Notes under the pieces: generated by a model
Seen by the model: only the letters and a program-made list of their open reading frames with translations
The model's database searches: none
What the model was told of the DNA's origin: nothing
NCBI GenBank assembly: GCA_037176725.1
Contig: JAZBRS010000049.1
Coordinates: forward strand, 16,138,001 to 16,202,000
Reading direction: 5' to 3'
DNA from: Posidonia oceanica
Taxonomy: Eukaryota > Streptophyta > Magnoliopsida > Alismatales > Posidoniaceae
Length of the DNA: 64,000 bases
In this document: piece by piece, positions 22,501 to 33,560 of the stretch
How positions within the stretch are numbered: the first letter of the stretch is position 1
How the letters are laid out: each line of letters starts with the position of its first letter
Made by a program: the position numbers and the translations under genes

Positions 22501-25024
22501 CAGCGTGCGAGACACACCGTGGAACGGTTCAGTCGGAAACAGTCACGAAGAGGCGGTAATCCCTCCGTTTGCACACTCTCCCCTCTGTAGGTCTTCACAC
22601 CTGCTCTGAGTGGTCCTAAACGACGTCTGTTCTTGCACACGCGTTGTTTTGCCTCCCCTTTTGCTCCTTCAGGTCTTTTCCCTGCATTCTTGCATTCGCA
22701 TAGTTCGTTCGAGGTTTTGCTACACTGTTTTGGCACCGTTCCGCGTGCCCGCTCTCGTTTTGGCACCGTTTTGCATGCCTGCTTTGCTTTTGCGCCGTTC
22801 TGCGCGCTCACCTTCCTTTTTGGCACAGTTCTGTGTACCCGCTATCGTCTTTTGCACCGTTTTACGTGCCATTCTGTTTTCTCGTCCCGTTTTGCGTGCT
22901 TTTCTGCTTTCTTGTCTCGTTTTGCATGCTGCCTTGCTTTTTCGCTCGTTTTGCGTGCTGATTTCGTTCTTTTGCACCGTTTCGCGTGCCTTGCTCTTTT
23001 CTCGTCTAGTTTTGCGTGTTTTATGCTGTTTTCCCTTGCATGCCGACTGCATTGCATGGTTTCCTCGTCGTTTTGCTTTCTCGCCTGCATTTGCATATAG
23101 GGCTGTGATGCTTACTGCCTGGAGTTCTCACGAGCTAGTTTCCGCTTAGTTCGGAACACAGACAGCGTAGCTGAGCACTTAGAGAGCACGTTTACTTCCT
23201 TGCTTTGCTTTTTCCCACTAGAGCACACCTTGAGCATCCATTTAGGCATTTATAGGCACATAGGCATTCAATCCTGCATTTTCCTGCGTATGCGAGCGTA
23301 AGCCCAGAAAGACCGATTCTCGGGCGTGTCGGGGGTGCCTAACACCTTCCCCGCGCGTAACAGGAGTCCTTACCCTCTCTTGGCCCGCAATGACCGTACT
23401 GCCATTATCCTAGGCTAGAGTCATCTCATTTGCATGTATTTGCATTTGTTTCCTTTGCATTGCTTTGCTTTGCATTTCTTGCTTGGTTTTGCGTGTTAAT
23501 TCACGCATTTCCCCCGGTTTTCCTTGTCTCCCGTCAATAGACATGGTGGCGACTCTGATTTGTCTTATCTTTCTCTTTTCTCCTCGATTTCAAGTGTTTT
23601 CGAGTCGAGCCCCTTCCTCGGATCCAATCGCCGCTAGATAGCGAGCCTGATTCCGATCGGGATCGCTACACTTGCATTCCTTTCTTTCATAAAAAAAAAC
23701 TAAAAAATCAAAAAAAAAAAAAAAAGCAAACACAAAAAAAATTAGAAAACCTAAAAGCAAAAAACATCTTGCATGCCAATCATGGGCCTGATGAGGAAAA
23801 TCGAAAAAGCAAGCCTGCTGGAAGGAGAGAGTCATCCCTTCTCAACTGTCCCTACCTAGACAACCAGGTAAGTGAGAGAGCCACCATTCATTGAGAGTGG
23901 GACGAAGTGTCCAAACTCCGCACGGGGCTTGCACCTCCCAAAGGGAGAAGAAAATGTTAAGGCGACTAAGGGAGTGAGCCTAAAAGAATGCAAATTCGCA
24001 TGGGCATAAAAGAAGAAAAACATGCAGACAGAAGGTGAAGATAGAAGTCAGCCCAAGAGAGGGACGTGCAGATTAGCTTTATCCCCACCATACCTTGGAG
24101 AAGAGTCGGAGCATGCGCCTGGGCAACCCACACCTCCAAAGGGACTAGCCACCCCTTCCTGCAGCAAAACCCTCCAGCCCAGACCAGGCGCCTATTTACC
24201 TCCAAGTCAGGGATTGAGCGAACCCAAGCATCCGTGAGGGAGCAGAAAAGAAGCAAATCTCAAAAGAGCAGGTGTAGGGCCCAAAAGAGTTTTGCACGGA
24301 GCCCGAATCATCACCTACTGAGAGCTTGAGCGTCACCACCCAACAAGGAGAGCCACCTACAACTTGTGAGTCCTGGTAGGGTCAATTGAGTCGAGGGTTT
24401 CCTCCTCCTTTCAGCAGGCATAAATGCTTTCTAGCATAACTGAGGGCAGATAAATAAAAATCACCCCTTAATCAATCATCTTGCTTGAACACCATCTTGC
24501 CTATTTCATATGCATAACCTTGCAGGATCTACTTCAGCATTTCCGGCCAAGGCATGTCAGTTGCTTCCTGGTCAGGGCACGTATATCAAAGCACTCTCAG
24601 AATGGACCTGTGACAACCCACAGCACAAACACTGCATCCTCCGTCAGGAAACAGAGCCGCTACCCCAGCGCAACTACAAGTTCAGTATAGCACTGCAGAC
24701 TATCTATGTCCCACGGACATCAAGCATACAGCAAGCTGTGACAGCACTCCCTTTGCAGTTAGCAGCAAGCAAACCTGCCCTCAGAGGTGAATATCAACAA
24801 ACAGGCGTCATCCAGTGCCTCAACCAGCATTCAGAAGCAACGGTCTAGGAGCACCTGCAGACCAGCCTCCTCGGCAGTCATTCTTTTGGCTAAACTAGCC
24901 AGCATGCCCCTTTCTGCATTCACATCTCCCTTTGTCTCGTTTGCTCACGAAGCGAACCTTGCTGTGTCTCGATACCAGAGGCATCTCGTTTGTCCCTTGA
25001 TATTGCCTCGCTATCGTTTCCTTG

Positions 25025-25565
25025 TGGTTTGTCTCTGATTGCGTCCCAGATGACCAAATTCGCTATCTTTGCCTTGCAGTTTGTCTCCGGTTGTGTCCCG
25101 GATGACCAAATTTGCTATCTTGCCTTGCGGTTTGTCTCTGGTTGCGTCCTGGATGACCAATTCGCTATTTTGCCTTGTGGTTTGTCTCCGGTTGCGTCCC
25201 GGATGACCAATTTGCTATCTTGCCTTGCGGTTTGTCTCCGGTTGCGTCCCAGATGACCAAATTCGCTATCTTGCCTTGCGGTTTGTCTCCGATTGCGTAC
25301 CGGATGACCAATTCGCTATCTTGCCTTGCGGTTTGTCTTCGGTTGCGTCCTGGATGACCAAATTCGCTATCTTGCCTTGCGGTTTGTCTCCAGTTGCGTC
25401 CCGGATGACCAAATTCGCTATCGTTGCCTTGCGGTTTGTCTCCGATTGTGTCCCGGGTGACCAATTTGCTATCTTGCCTTGCGATTTGTCTCCGGTTGCG
25501 TCTCGGATGACCATTTCGCTATCTTGCCTTGCAGTTTGTCTCCAGTTGCGTCCCGGATGACACAT
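25025..25565 (+). repeat. 50-bp tandem repeat C1, about 10 copies
   Basis: The unit is ttgcggtttgtctccggttg followed by cgtcccggatgaccaaattc and gctatcttgcc, period 50-51 (for example gatgaccaa at 25202 and 25252). Inside each unit CCGG pairs with CCGG around a short loop, flanked by tttg and caaa. Open frames on both strands across it are repeat artefacts. Confidence 0.85.
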
Positions 25566-26560
25566 CGCTATCTCGTTCCGCGTTTTGTTGCTGACATGCG
25601 TCTCGATTGACAAATCACTATCCCGCTCTGCGCTTTGTTACCGACATGTGTCTCCATTTGACAAATCGCTATCCCGCTCCGTGTTTTGTTACCGACATGC
25701 GTCTCGGTTGACAAATCGCTATCCCGCTCCACGTTTTGTTACCGACATGCGTCTCGGTTGACAAATCGCTATCCCGCTCTGCGTTTTGTTACCGACATGC
25801 GTCTCGGTTGACAAATCGCTATCCTGTTCCGCGTTTTGTTACCGACATGCGTCTCGATTGACAAATCGCTATCCCGCTCCGTGCTTTGTTGCCGACATGC
25901 GTCTCGGTTGACAAATCGCTATCCCGCTCCGCGCTTTGTTGCCGACATGCGTCTCGGTTGACAAATTGCTATCCTGCTTCGCGTCTTGTTACCGACATGC
26001 TTCTCGGTTGACAACTTGCTTTCCAGCTCCGTGTTTTGTCACCGACTTGCTTCTTGGTTGGCAACTCGCTTTCCAGCTCTGTGTTGTCACCGACTTGCTT
26101 CTTAGTTGGCAACTTGCTTTCCAGCTCCGCGTTTTGTCACCGACTTGCTTCTCGTTTGGCAACTCGCTCTCAGCTCTGCGTTTTGTCACTGACTTGCTTC
26201 TCGGTTGACAACTTGCTTTTCAACTCTGCGTTGTCATCGACTTGCTTCTCGGTTGGCAACTCGCTTTCCAGCTCCACATTTTGTCACCGATACGCTTCTT
26301 GGTTGACAACTCGCTTTCCAACTCTACGTTGTCACCGACTTGCTTCTCGGTTGGCAACTCGCTTTCCAACTCCGCGTTTTGTCACCGACACGCTTCTCGG
26401 TTGACAACTCACTTTCCAACTCTACGTTGTCACCGACTTGCTTCTCGGTTGGCAACTCGCTTTCCAGCTCCGCGTTTTGTCATCGACATGCTTCTCTGTT
26501 GACAACTCGCCTTCCCGTTCCGCATTTTGTCGCCGACTTGCTTCTCAGTTGACAAACTCT
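25566..26560 (+). repeat. 50-bp tandem repeats C2 and C3
   Basis: C2 (to about 25985): tttgttaccgacatgcgtct then cggttgacaaatcgctatcc, period 50 (accgacatgc at 25741, 25791, 25841). C3 (25985-26560): tttgtcaccgacttgcttct then cggttggcaactcgctttcc, period about 47-50, some units lacking three bases. The inner stem is CCGA/TCGG here against CCGG/CCGG in C1, a paired change. The three arrays look like successive expansions from one ancestral monomer. Confidence 0.82.
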
Positions 26561-26580
26561 CCATTCTGCCCTCCAGTTTG

Positions 26581-27065
26581 CTTTTTCTCCTCTGGGCTGA
26601 CATCCCTAACTGTTCGGTGACAACCGTCACCATGTCTAGCTTTCCTTGATGCCAAGAGCGCTTCTGCTACCCCTTGGTATCTTTTTCCGATACCAGGGGC
26701 ATCTTTTCTGTCACCTTGAGGTATCTTTCGTTTTCTTTTTGGGCTGGCAGCCCTAACTGCTCGGTCGACAACCGTCAACCTGCTTGGCGTCCTTTCCCGA
26801 TGCCAGGAGCATTTCAGCCGTCCTTGGTATCATCTATTTGATACCAGGGGCATCTTTTTGCTGCCTTTGGTATCTTGCCCTCATCTCCTCCCAGGCTGGC
26901 AGCCCTAACTGCCCAGATGACATCCGTTAAAGTGTCCGGCGTCATGGGCGGCAAGCACGAGAGTCTTGTCTGGAGTTCTTTTTCGGGCTGGCAGCCCTAA
27001 CTGCCCGGACGGCAAGCACGTTAGTCTTGTCTGGCGTCCCTCTTCGCACAAGTTTGGATTAACTG
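26581..27065 (+). repeat. Dispersed hairpin motifs of element C
   Basis: Contains gggctggcagccctaactgc and gggctgacatccctaactgt type phrases with short paired arms, ggtgacaaccgtcacc (26619-26634: GGTGAC/GTCACC), and two GGTATC...GATACC hairpins (about 26674-26697 and 26824-26850). It is the counterpart of 14439-15213 in A. Confidence 0.65.
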
Positions 27066-27069
27066 CCGA

Positions 27070-27265
27070 CTTGTCGCTCGGTGTCACATTACATTGCATA
27101 CATTGCATTACATTGCATACATCGCATTGCATTCCATTGCATACATTGCATTACATTGCATACATCGCATTGCATTCCATTGCATACATCGCGTTGCATT
27201 TCATTGCATACATCGCATTGCATTTCACTGCATAACATCGCATTACATTGCATTCTCATTGCACT
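27070..27265 (+). repeat. CATTGCAT-type microsatellite
   Basis: Runs of cattgcatacattgcattac, catcgcattgcattccattg and similar, built on ca(t/c)(t/c)gcat. No coding meaning. C-to-T variation at catcg/cattg is common. Confidence 0.85.
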
Positions 27266-27805
27266 GCTACTCCCTGTAGTCATCACACCAATCTCCACAC
27301 TCCGCTTTCCTGGACACGGCGTACCCAGGAGTCGAACCTCTGGTTCGTGCATTATTTAAAGCGGTATCTTTAGCAATCGCAGCTTCCTTACAGCCAGCCT
27401 GCTTTAGATGACACCCACAGTAGTGCACGGCCAGGATCGCTTCCTTGGCATTACGCGCCCGCCACCGCATGCACATCCACAGCATCTTGTTACACTTGCA
27501 TCGCCTTTGCCTCGGGAGTTCCCAGTGAACGGCACCCCCGCGCTGAAGCTAATTTGGCCCAGCGTACTTTAATCGTATGGCTTTCCCTTAAGTGCGGTCC
27601 GACGAGCTGCATTGCATTTTCCACCAAACCGCGTGCATGCATCACCTGCTTTTCCCCTAGTGGAGTACAGTGCAACGAGCGTTAGTGTAAGCATCACAAT
27701 AGCGTAAGCATTTGCATTGCATCGCGGCAATGAGTCACGACTTTCGGTGCATCTACCAAGTAAGTGACTCACGCCAATAGCAACCTTTGGCTCTCACCGG
27801 CGTCA
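27266..27805 (+). other. 3' internal tail of element C
   Basis: Non-coding. 27722-27790 matches the conserved pre-PPT block of A and B (gcggcaatgagtcacgac, ggtgcatctaccaagtaag, tagcaac). Nothing else was recognised. Confidence 0.5.
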
Positions 27806-27887
27806 GGTGGGGTGTCTTGTCAACCCTGAGCAGCGGCCTTGGTTCCCTCAACCTCGCTCAGGGAGGGGTATCTGTAGACACTCCATT
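27806..27887 (+). other. PPT hairpin of element C
   Basis: PPT agggaggggt (27860-27869) before LTR start TGTAGACACTCC (27873). The inner stem CCCTGAGC (27824-27831) with GCTCAGGG (27856-27863) is unchanged. The outer stem GGTGGGGTGTC (27806-27816) with GACACTCCATT (27877-27887) still pairs throughout as RNA if G-U pairs are allowed, although both arms differ from A and B. Confidence 0.75.
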
Positions 27888-28047
27888 TTGACTTCTGCAT
27901 TAATGGCTCTTCTCTGGTGGACTCAAACCCCAAACCACAACCATCCCAAATCCCAAAACCAAAAAAACAAAACCCAAAACCCAATCTCCAAAACCCTAAA
28001 CCCTAATCCCATTCCAAAAACCCAAAACCCAACACCCAAAACCCAGA

Positions 28048-28086
28048 ACCCTAAACCCTAAACCCTAAACCCTAAACCCTAAACCT
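28048..28086 (+). repeat. Telomere-type repeat (AAACCCT)n in U3 of LTR C
   Basis: About five perfect AAACCCT units in a 700-bp region rich in degenerate AAACCC/AAACCCT words. AAACCCT is the plant telomere unit and also the core of telo-box promoter motifs. Because it is graded into similar imperfect words it looks like local expansion, not a captured telomere. Confidence 0.85.
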
Positions 28087-28636
28087 CAAACCCTAAGCCC
28101 ATTAAGCCCACCTTTGGCCCACGACCAAGCCCAATTAAACCCATTAAACTCAAAGCCCACAACCCAACTTCATTAGGCCCACATTAGCCCACATTAGCCC
28201 ATTGAACTCAAAACCCGTTTATTCCCTTAAACCTTTAAATCCAACACAAACCCTCAAACCCACTAAATCCTAATTTCCCATTTATTCTCAAGCCCATGCA
28301 AACCCTAATCCCATTTCAAATCCCATTTTCACAACCCAAACCCTAAACCCACAACCATTCACAAACCCTAAACCCTAATCCCATTTCAAATCCCAGTTAA
28401 ACCCAAAGCCCAACTAAACCCATATTCCTTCCAAAACCCATTCAAAACCTAAACCCAAATACCATTTAAAACCCATCCACTCAAACCCTAAACCCATGCA
28501 TTCACCCAAACCCAAGTGCCATACAAAACCCAAAGAAACCTAAAACCCTAATCCCATCCCCATTTGGAAACCTAAACCCTAAACCCATTGCCTCCATCTC
28601 ACCCTCATCCATTGGCCTTCATGATCTCCCCACAGG

Positions 28637-28643
28637 TATATAA
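28637..28643 (+). promoter_or_regulatory. Candidate TATA box of LTR C
   Basis: TATATAA, followed about 30 bases later by purine-rich leader sequence (ggagagaagaggagg), at the change from the AAACCC-rich U3 to the C-rich leader. Sequence and position only. Confidence 0.55.
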
Positions 28644-29469
28644 CAGCAGCAGCCACCCTAGGAGAGAAGAGGAGGAAGAACCTAAAAGAGAGAAAGAAAA
28701 CAGAAAACGGAGGGGAGAGAGAGAGGGGAAAACCTAAACCTAACAGCACTGCAGCATAGACCTCTGGCCACCACCTCTCCCTTGCGCCCCCGGCACCTCA
28801 GCTCTCACTCACCACCACCGTGATCCACCCACGAAGCCACCTGCATGAGTCCATTCCGGTGAGAGCCACAGAGAGAGAGAGAGAGGAGAGAGAATTATCG
28901 TCGACAGCATCTCTTCCGACCACCCGCGTGTAGAGAGGAGGAGAGGACTGGTCGTCGCTTCCCAGACCTCCTCCGCACCTCCGTCGACTTCCCTGGACCG
29001 TGCCTGAAGCCTCCCCGTGCCTCCAGCGTTGCCTCCGCCCGCTGCAAGTCCACAGCACCCATTCGAGTTCGTCGGACTTCTCTGAGCGTATCCACAGGTA
29101 ACCGACTCCTCCCCTAGCTCCACCTCACTCCCCTCTTGCTTCTTAGCCCTCCTTCGGTGCGTTTCGCGCCTTATGCGTCATTTCCCTCCTCGCCGGAGTT
29201 CTCTTCTTCCTTGGCAGCAGCCGCCATCTGCAGAACCACTCCGCCGCTCCAGACCGTCCGCCACTCCACCAGACAGCACCTGGACCTCCGCCAGACCTCA
29301 CTGGACCTCCCCGAGCACCGCCCGTGCCTCGCCAGCCCCCTGGAGCGCCGGTATCAAGTCGTTTTCCCCGACGAGCATTGCAGCACTATTCATCTTCTTT
29401 TTTTTTATTTCCTTTAGTTTAGGTTTCGTTTTATTTTTCCTTAGCTTATTAAGTTTGTATTGCATTAAG

Positions 29470-31200
29470 GTTTAGTCCGTTTAGTTTTATTTATTTACAT
29501 GCAGGTCCAGTTATACATTTAGATTTCATTTAATTTTTGTTTAAACTTTATTGCATTACATTCTAATCTGTTAGTTTAGTTTTATTACAAGTAAGTCTAG
29601 TCTGCTTTAGATTTCATTTAATTTTCTTTTAGAACTTTATTACATTATCTTTTAGTCTGTTAGTTTAGTTTTATTGCAAGTTAGTCCAATTATATGTTAG
29701 ATTTCATTTAATTTTCTTTTTTTAACTTTATTGCATTACATTTTAATTTGCTGGTTTATTTTTATTACAAATAGGTCCTGTGTTGATTGATAAATCATTT
29801 AATTTGCATTAGAATCATACTGCATTACATTTTAGTCCTGCATTTAATTTTATTTGCACATTAGTCCCTCATGCATTCATTCATATCATTTAATTTTGTT
29901 TTAAATCATACTACATTGCATTCAGATCCCTAGGTTTATTTTATTTGTGTTCCAGTCCAACATCAGTTTAAGTTTCATTTGATTATGTATTTAAACTTTA
30001 TTACATTGCATTTAAATAATGTATTTTAGTTTATTTGCATCTTAGTCCTTAATTTAGTTACAACATTCATTTAATTTCAATTTTTGCCTTATTGCATTAC
30101 ATTTGCATCTTGTCTTTTATTTTATTTGCACATTAGTCCAGTATTAGTTTAGACTTCATTTAATTTCTTTTTGTAACCTTATTACATTATGTTTAAGCCC
30201 TGCATTTTAGTTATATTGCATATAGGTCTTGTAGCTGCATGCATTGCATTTTTATTTCTTTACAGTTAGGTCTAGCATTTTAATTTTATTGCAACTAGGT
30301 CCATTTTGCATTGCATTTCATTTAATCTTCCTTTGTAACATTATTACATTATGTTTAAGTCGTGCATTTTAGTTATATTGCATATAGGTCCTGTAGCTGC
30401 ATGCATTGCATTTTTATTTCTTTACAGTTAGGTCTAGCATTTTAATTTTATTGCAACTAGGTCCATTTTGCATTGCGTTTCATTTAGTCCATCTTTAGAA
30501 CCATATTGCGTTAACATTTAATCTGGCATTTTTGTTTTATTACAGCTGAGTCCTCAAGCATTGCATTTTCATTTAAAATGTCTTTTACAATCATATTGCA
30601 TTGTGATTAAAACCAGCATTTTAGTTTTATTACATGTAAGTCCTCATGCATTGCATTTTCACTTAGATAGTTTCTACAACCATATGGCATTCACAGCATT
30701 CTAGCCACTTCACAGTTAGGCCCAATAATTCTGCATATTTGCACATAGGCCCTTTTTCATGCATTTAATCATTTAATTAAGCATTTAAATCACACTGCAT
30801 TGTTGTTTCTGTAGTTTTGCATCATTTACATTTAAGCCCTTACATTTAGGCATATTACACCTTAGTCCAAACACATTTAGGACTTTACATATTTGCATTG
30901 CATGCATCATTTCTAGCCTTACATTTAGGTTCTCACATTTTAGCATATTCCATTTTAGTCCTTGTCACATCTAGGATCTTATTGCATTGCATGCATCTAC
31001 ACATGTGGCATTTTGCATTCAGGCCCCTATATTTATTTCGATTTGCATTTAGGCCCCTGCATTTATTTTAATTTGCATTTAGGCTCCTACATCCACTCTA
31101 ATTGCATATTAGCCCTCGCATTTACTTTAATTACACTTAGGCCCCTACATTTGTTTTAATTGCACTTAGGTCCTTACCTTTTGCATTCTTGCATGCATTG
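29470..31200 (+). repeat. Degenerate TTGCAT-TAGTCC phrase repeats in LTR C
   Basis: A motif close to ttttattgca(c/t)a(t/g)tagtcc recurs every 40-90 bases, with one clear ~130-bp duplication (30186-30300 and 30346-30470: tgcattttagttatattgca). The same phrase family fills 1330-2050 of LTR A and 39000-39730 of LTR B. No ORF of note. Confidence 0.65.
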
Positions 31201-32399
31201 TGACTTCATATCATTGCACATCACACCATAGCATCTGTTTGAGCTTTGTTAGCATTATTACGTGTAGGACACCCTGCATTGCACACACATAGGGGTAATT
31301 TGCACTTAGACCCCCGTTTAGACCGCTTTTTCTGACCCTTGAGCCATCTGACTTGAAACCTGAATAACTTTTGATCGGACCGTTGGATTTTCACGATCTA
31401 ACCATCCAGGCCTTCTTGGTGGAATGATCTTCCATTTTGATCAAAGTTATTTCAGATCAGGCCTCAGATCCTCAAGATAAGTCCACCTGAATCACAGCAT
31501 ATCATTTAGGACCTTACCACTTGCACCGCATACATTGTTTCCACAATCTGTTTTCTCGTGCATATAGATTAGGGTTTTCCGACCCTACTTTGTTTCCTCT
31601 TTGCTTGTTTCACACTTGCATTGCGGGGCTTTTCTTTACTTGACGATTTGTTTCACACTCGCCTTGCATGATTTATCGCTTCTGTTTTCCCCTTTGCATG
31701 TCGTACACCTGCATTGTATGGTTTTATGGACGTTTTGTTTTCTCACCTGCATTTGCATTAGAGCAGTGATGTTTACTGTCAGAAGTTCTTACGAATCAGG
31801 GCTCGTCCCGTTTGGGACACTGACAGCGCAGCTGAGCACATAGGTTGCACGTTTCCCCTTTTTCCATGCATCACCGCATTTAGAGTACACACTTGGGCAT
31901 GTTATTACGATATCTGGGCATTTAGACATTTAGGCTTGCATCTGGGCATCCATGCATAACATTCCTCATCCCTTGGACATGCAGTAGGCAATCATTTGTC
32001 GATATCTTGTAAATGCAAGCGAGATAAGCCAAGAAAGACCGATTCCTTGGGCGTGTCAGGGGTGCCTAACACCTTCCCCGCACGTAACAGGAGTCCTTTC
32101 CCTTTCTCTGGATCCGTAATGACCGTTTTGCCCTTGTCCTTGGCACGAGTCATACATTTTGCATAGCATTGCATCAATTTGCATGTTTTCATGTATTTTC
32201 TCGATTTTCCTCATCTCTCGACTTAATAGACTAGGTGGCGACTCCGTATTTGCTTTATCTTTGTTTCCCCCCTTCTTTCGGTGTTTTTTTGAGTCGAGTT
32301 CCTTCCTCAGATCCACCCGCATATAGTGAACTTATCTTCGGTCGATGCGCGCGAGCTTTGGCAGCGTGCATGGACGATCCGAATCTCAAGATCGCTACA

Positions 32400-33560
32400 C
32401 TCGGTGATAAGTCTGTCAACTTATCATCCGAGCTTATATCCCTAACTATTCGGTGATGAGTCCGTTAACTCATCAGCGGGATGGCAACCCTAACTGCTCG
32501 GCGATAGGTTCGTTAACTTATCATCCATCCATCCATCCTTTGCATTCCGATGCCAGGGGCGCTTCGGCTATCCCTTGGTATCATCCCTGATACCAGGGGC
32601 ATCTTTTTTGCTGCTCTATGGTATCGCTCCCCCATCTCACCGGGCTGGTAGTCCTAACTGCTCGGCGATAGGTTCGTTAACTTATCACCCTGCATTTCCC
32701 TCTGCATTATCCCATTGCATCCCCCACCGGCATTGCACCTCCCACGGTGAGCCCTTACATCCACCTCACTGCATCCAGGCTGGTAGCCCTAACTACTCGG
32801 CTAGCAAACTCGTTAGTTTGTTTCCACCTTGCATTTTGATGCCATGGGTGCTTCGGCTGTCCTCTGGTATCGTTCACCGATACCAGGGGCATCTTTATTT
32901 GCTGTCCCATGGTATCACATCTCCATTTGCATCCAGGCTGACATCCCCAACTGTTAAGGGAACGTCTACAGACCTTTGCCACACCTTCGGGTATGGTATT
33001 CCCTTTGCATTCGTGGTTACAAGTCATCCCACTTGTCACCACCTCTCTTGCTTGACAGACTCGCTAGCCTGTCACTGCCTTCGATACCAGGTGCGTTTGG
33101 CAGCCCCTTGGTATGTCTCACCCTCATTGGGCTGACATCCCCAACTGTCGCGGGAGCGTCTACGGATCTCTACCGCACCTTCTAGTTCGGTATTCCCGTC
33201 CCTTTCCACCCTCATCGGGCTGATAGCCCTAACATTCTGGTGATGAGTCTGTTAACTCTTCATCAGGCTGATAGCCCTAAATATCCAGTGATAAGTTCGT
33301 TAACTCCTCATCAGGCCGATAGCCTTAACTATCCGATGATGAGTCTGTTAACTCCTCGCGGGTTGATAGTCCTAACTATCCGGTGATGAGTCCGTTAACT
33401 CCTCATCAGGCCGATAGCCCTAACTATTCGGTGATGAGTCTATTAACTCCTCAGTAGGGCCGATAATCCCCAACTATCCGGTGATGAGTCCGTCAACTCC
33501 TCGCAAGGCTGATAACCCCTAACTATCCGGTGATAGGTCTATTAACTTATCACCTTTCGT
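32400..33560 (+). mobile_element. Element D: hairpin-rich 3' region of a fourth related element
   Basis: Begins directly after LTR C. It carries the same kinds of motif as 14439-17125 of A: GGTATC/GATACC hairpins (CTGGTATCG 32864 with CGATACCAG 32878), gggctgatagccctaactat phrases, and from 33210 a ~65-bp alternating array of GATAG...CTATC and GATGAG...CTCATC monomers with loop gtccgttaa. This indicates that C inserted in the 3' region of an older relative. No coding sequence or LTR of D could be fixed in the window. Confidence 0.65.

Larger units (their letters stand above)
1..23670 (+). mobile_element. Element A: Ogre/Tat-type Ty3/Gypsy LTR retrotransposon, polymerase-less, 5' end outside window
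   Basis: Layout is LTR (1-3985, cut by the window edge), PBS, leader, gag, protease, integrase core, PMD ORF, hairpin-rich 3' region, PPT, LTR (17692-23670). The two LTR copies align without net length change: base 1 corresponds to 19686 and 3985 to 23670. A hand comparison shows about 60 differences over 3985 bases, roughly 1.5 percent and mostly transitions, so the insertion is fairly young. LTR ends are TGTTGACACC and GCTACA. RT, RNase H, archaeal RNase H and the integrase zinc finger are missing through one internal deletion at about 10463. The 5' target site is outside the window, so no TSD can be tested. The 3' flank (23671 on) looks like the internal region of another Tat-type element. 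Lineage assignment rests on comparison with element B and knowledge of the Tat clade. Confidence 0.93.
17692..23670 (+). repeat. 3' LTR of element A, complete (5979 bp)
   Basis: Begins TGTTGACACCCC directly after the PPT and ends GATCGCTACA. Order: U3 with Pro/Asn-like aaaccctaa and pyrimidine-rich sequence; A-rich tract 18400-19150; C-rich transcribed leader from about 19600; T-rich region with TGCATATAGGTCC phrases (21060-22040); conserved block 22140-22270; tttgcgtgcc repeats 22715-23030; conserved 3' blocks 23090-23670. No gene is supported. The longer reverse-strand frame at 19225-19890 lies across pyrimidine-rich sequence and is not conserved in LTR B. Confidence 0.95.
23671..27872 (+). 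mobile_element. Element C: 3' internal part of a related Tat-type element, interrupted by A
   Basis: Starts exactly where LTR A ends. 23680-24440 resembles the integrase-PMD spacer of A and B: an A-rich tract, gagccaccattc, gggagaagaaaatgtta, cagcaggcataaatgc. 24440-25000 is where a PMD gene would lie, but no PMD motif is seen; a short open frame at 24510-24848 has no recognisable domain and is not called. Then follow hairpin arrays (25025-27060), a CATTG microsatellite, the PPT and the 3' LTR. The gag-pol part must lie to the left of A, outside the window. Confidence 0.78.
27873..32399 (+). repeat. 3' LTR of element C (4527 bp)
   Basis: TGTAGACACTCC ... AGATCGCTACA. U3 (27873 to about 28640) is made of aaaccctaa/aaacccat words and includes a telomere-like run. 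A candidate TATA box lies at 28637, followed by a C-rich leader to about 29390, then 1.7 kb of T-rich sequence with TTGCATTTAGTCC-type phrases, then conserved blocks from 31340. The last ~70 bases (gcgagctttggcagcgtgca) resemble a phrase located 1.2-1.5 kb upstream of the LTR end in A and B (2803-2822). No gene. Confidence 0.88.

Noticed and set aside
24510..24848. 112-codon ORF where C would carry its PMD gene
   Set aside because: No PMD motif or other domain; length expected by chance.
25025..26560. CRISPR-like array of ~50-bp repeats
   Set aside because: Head-to-tail monomers without unique spacers, in a plant retrotransposon context.
27310..27355. tRNA-like fragment on the reverse strand (gaggttcgactcctgg)
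   Set aside because: A T-loop-like phrase is present but the T stem pairs only partly, and no anticodon or D arm is found upstream.
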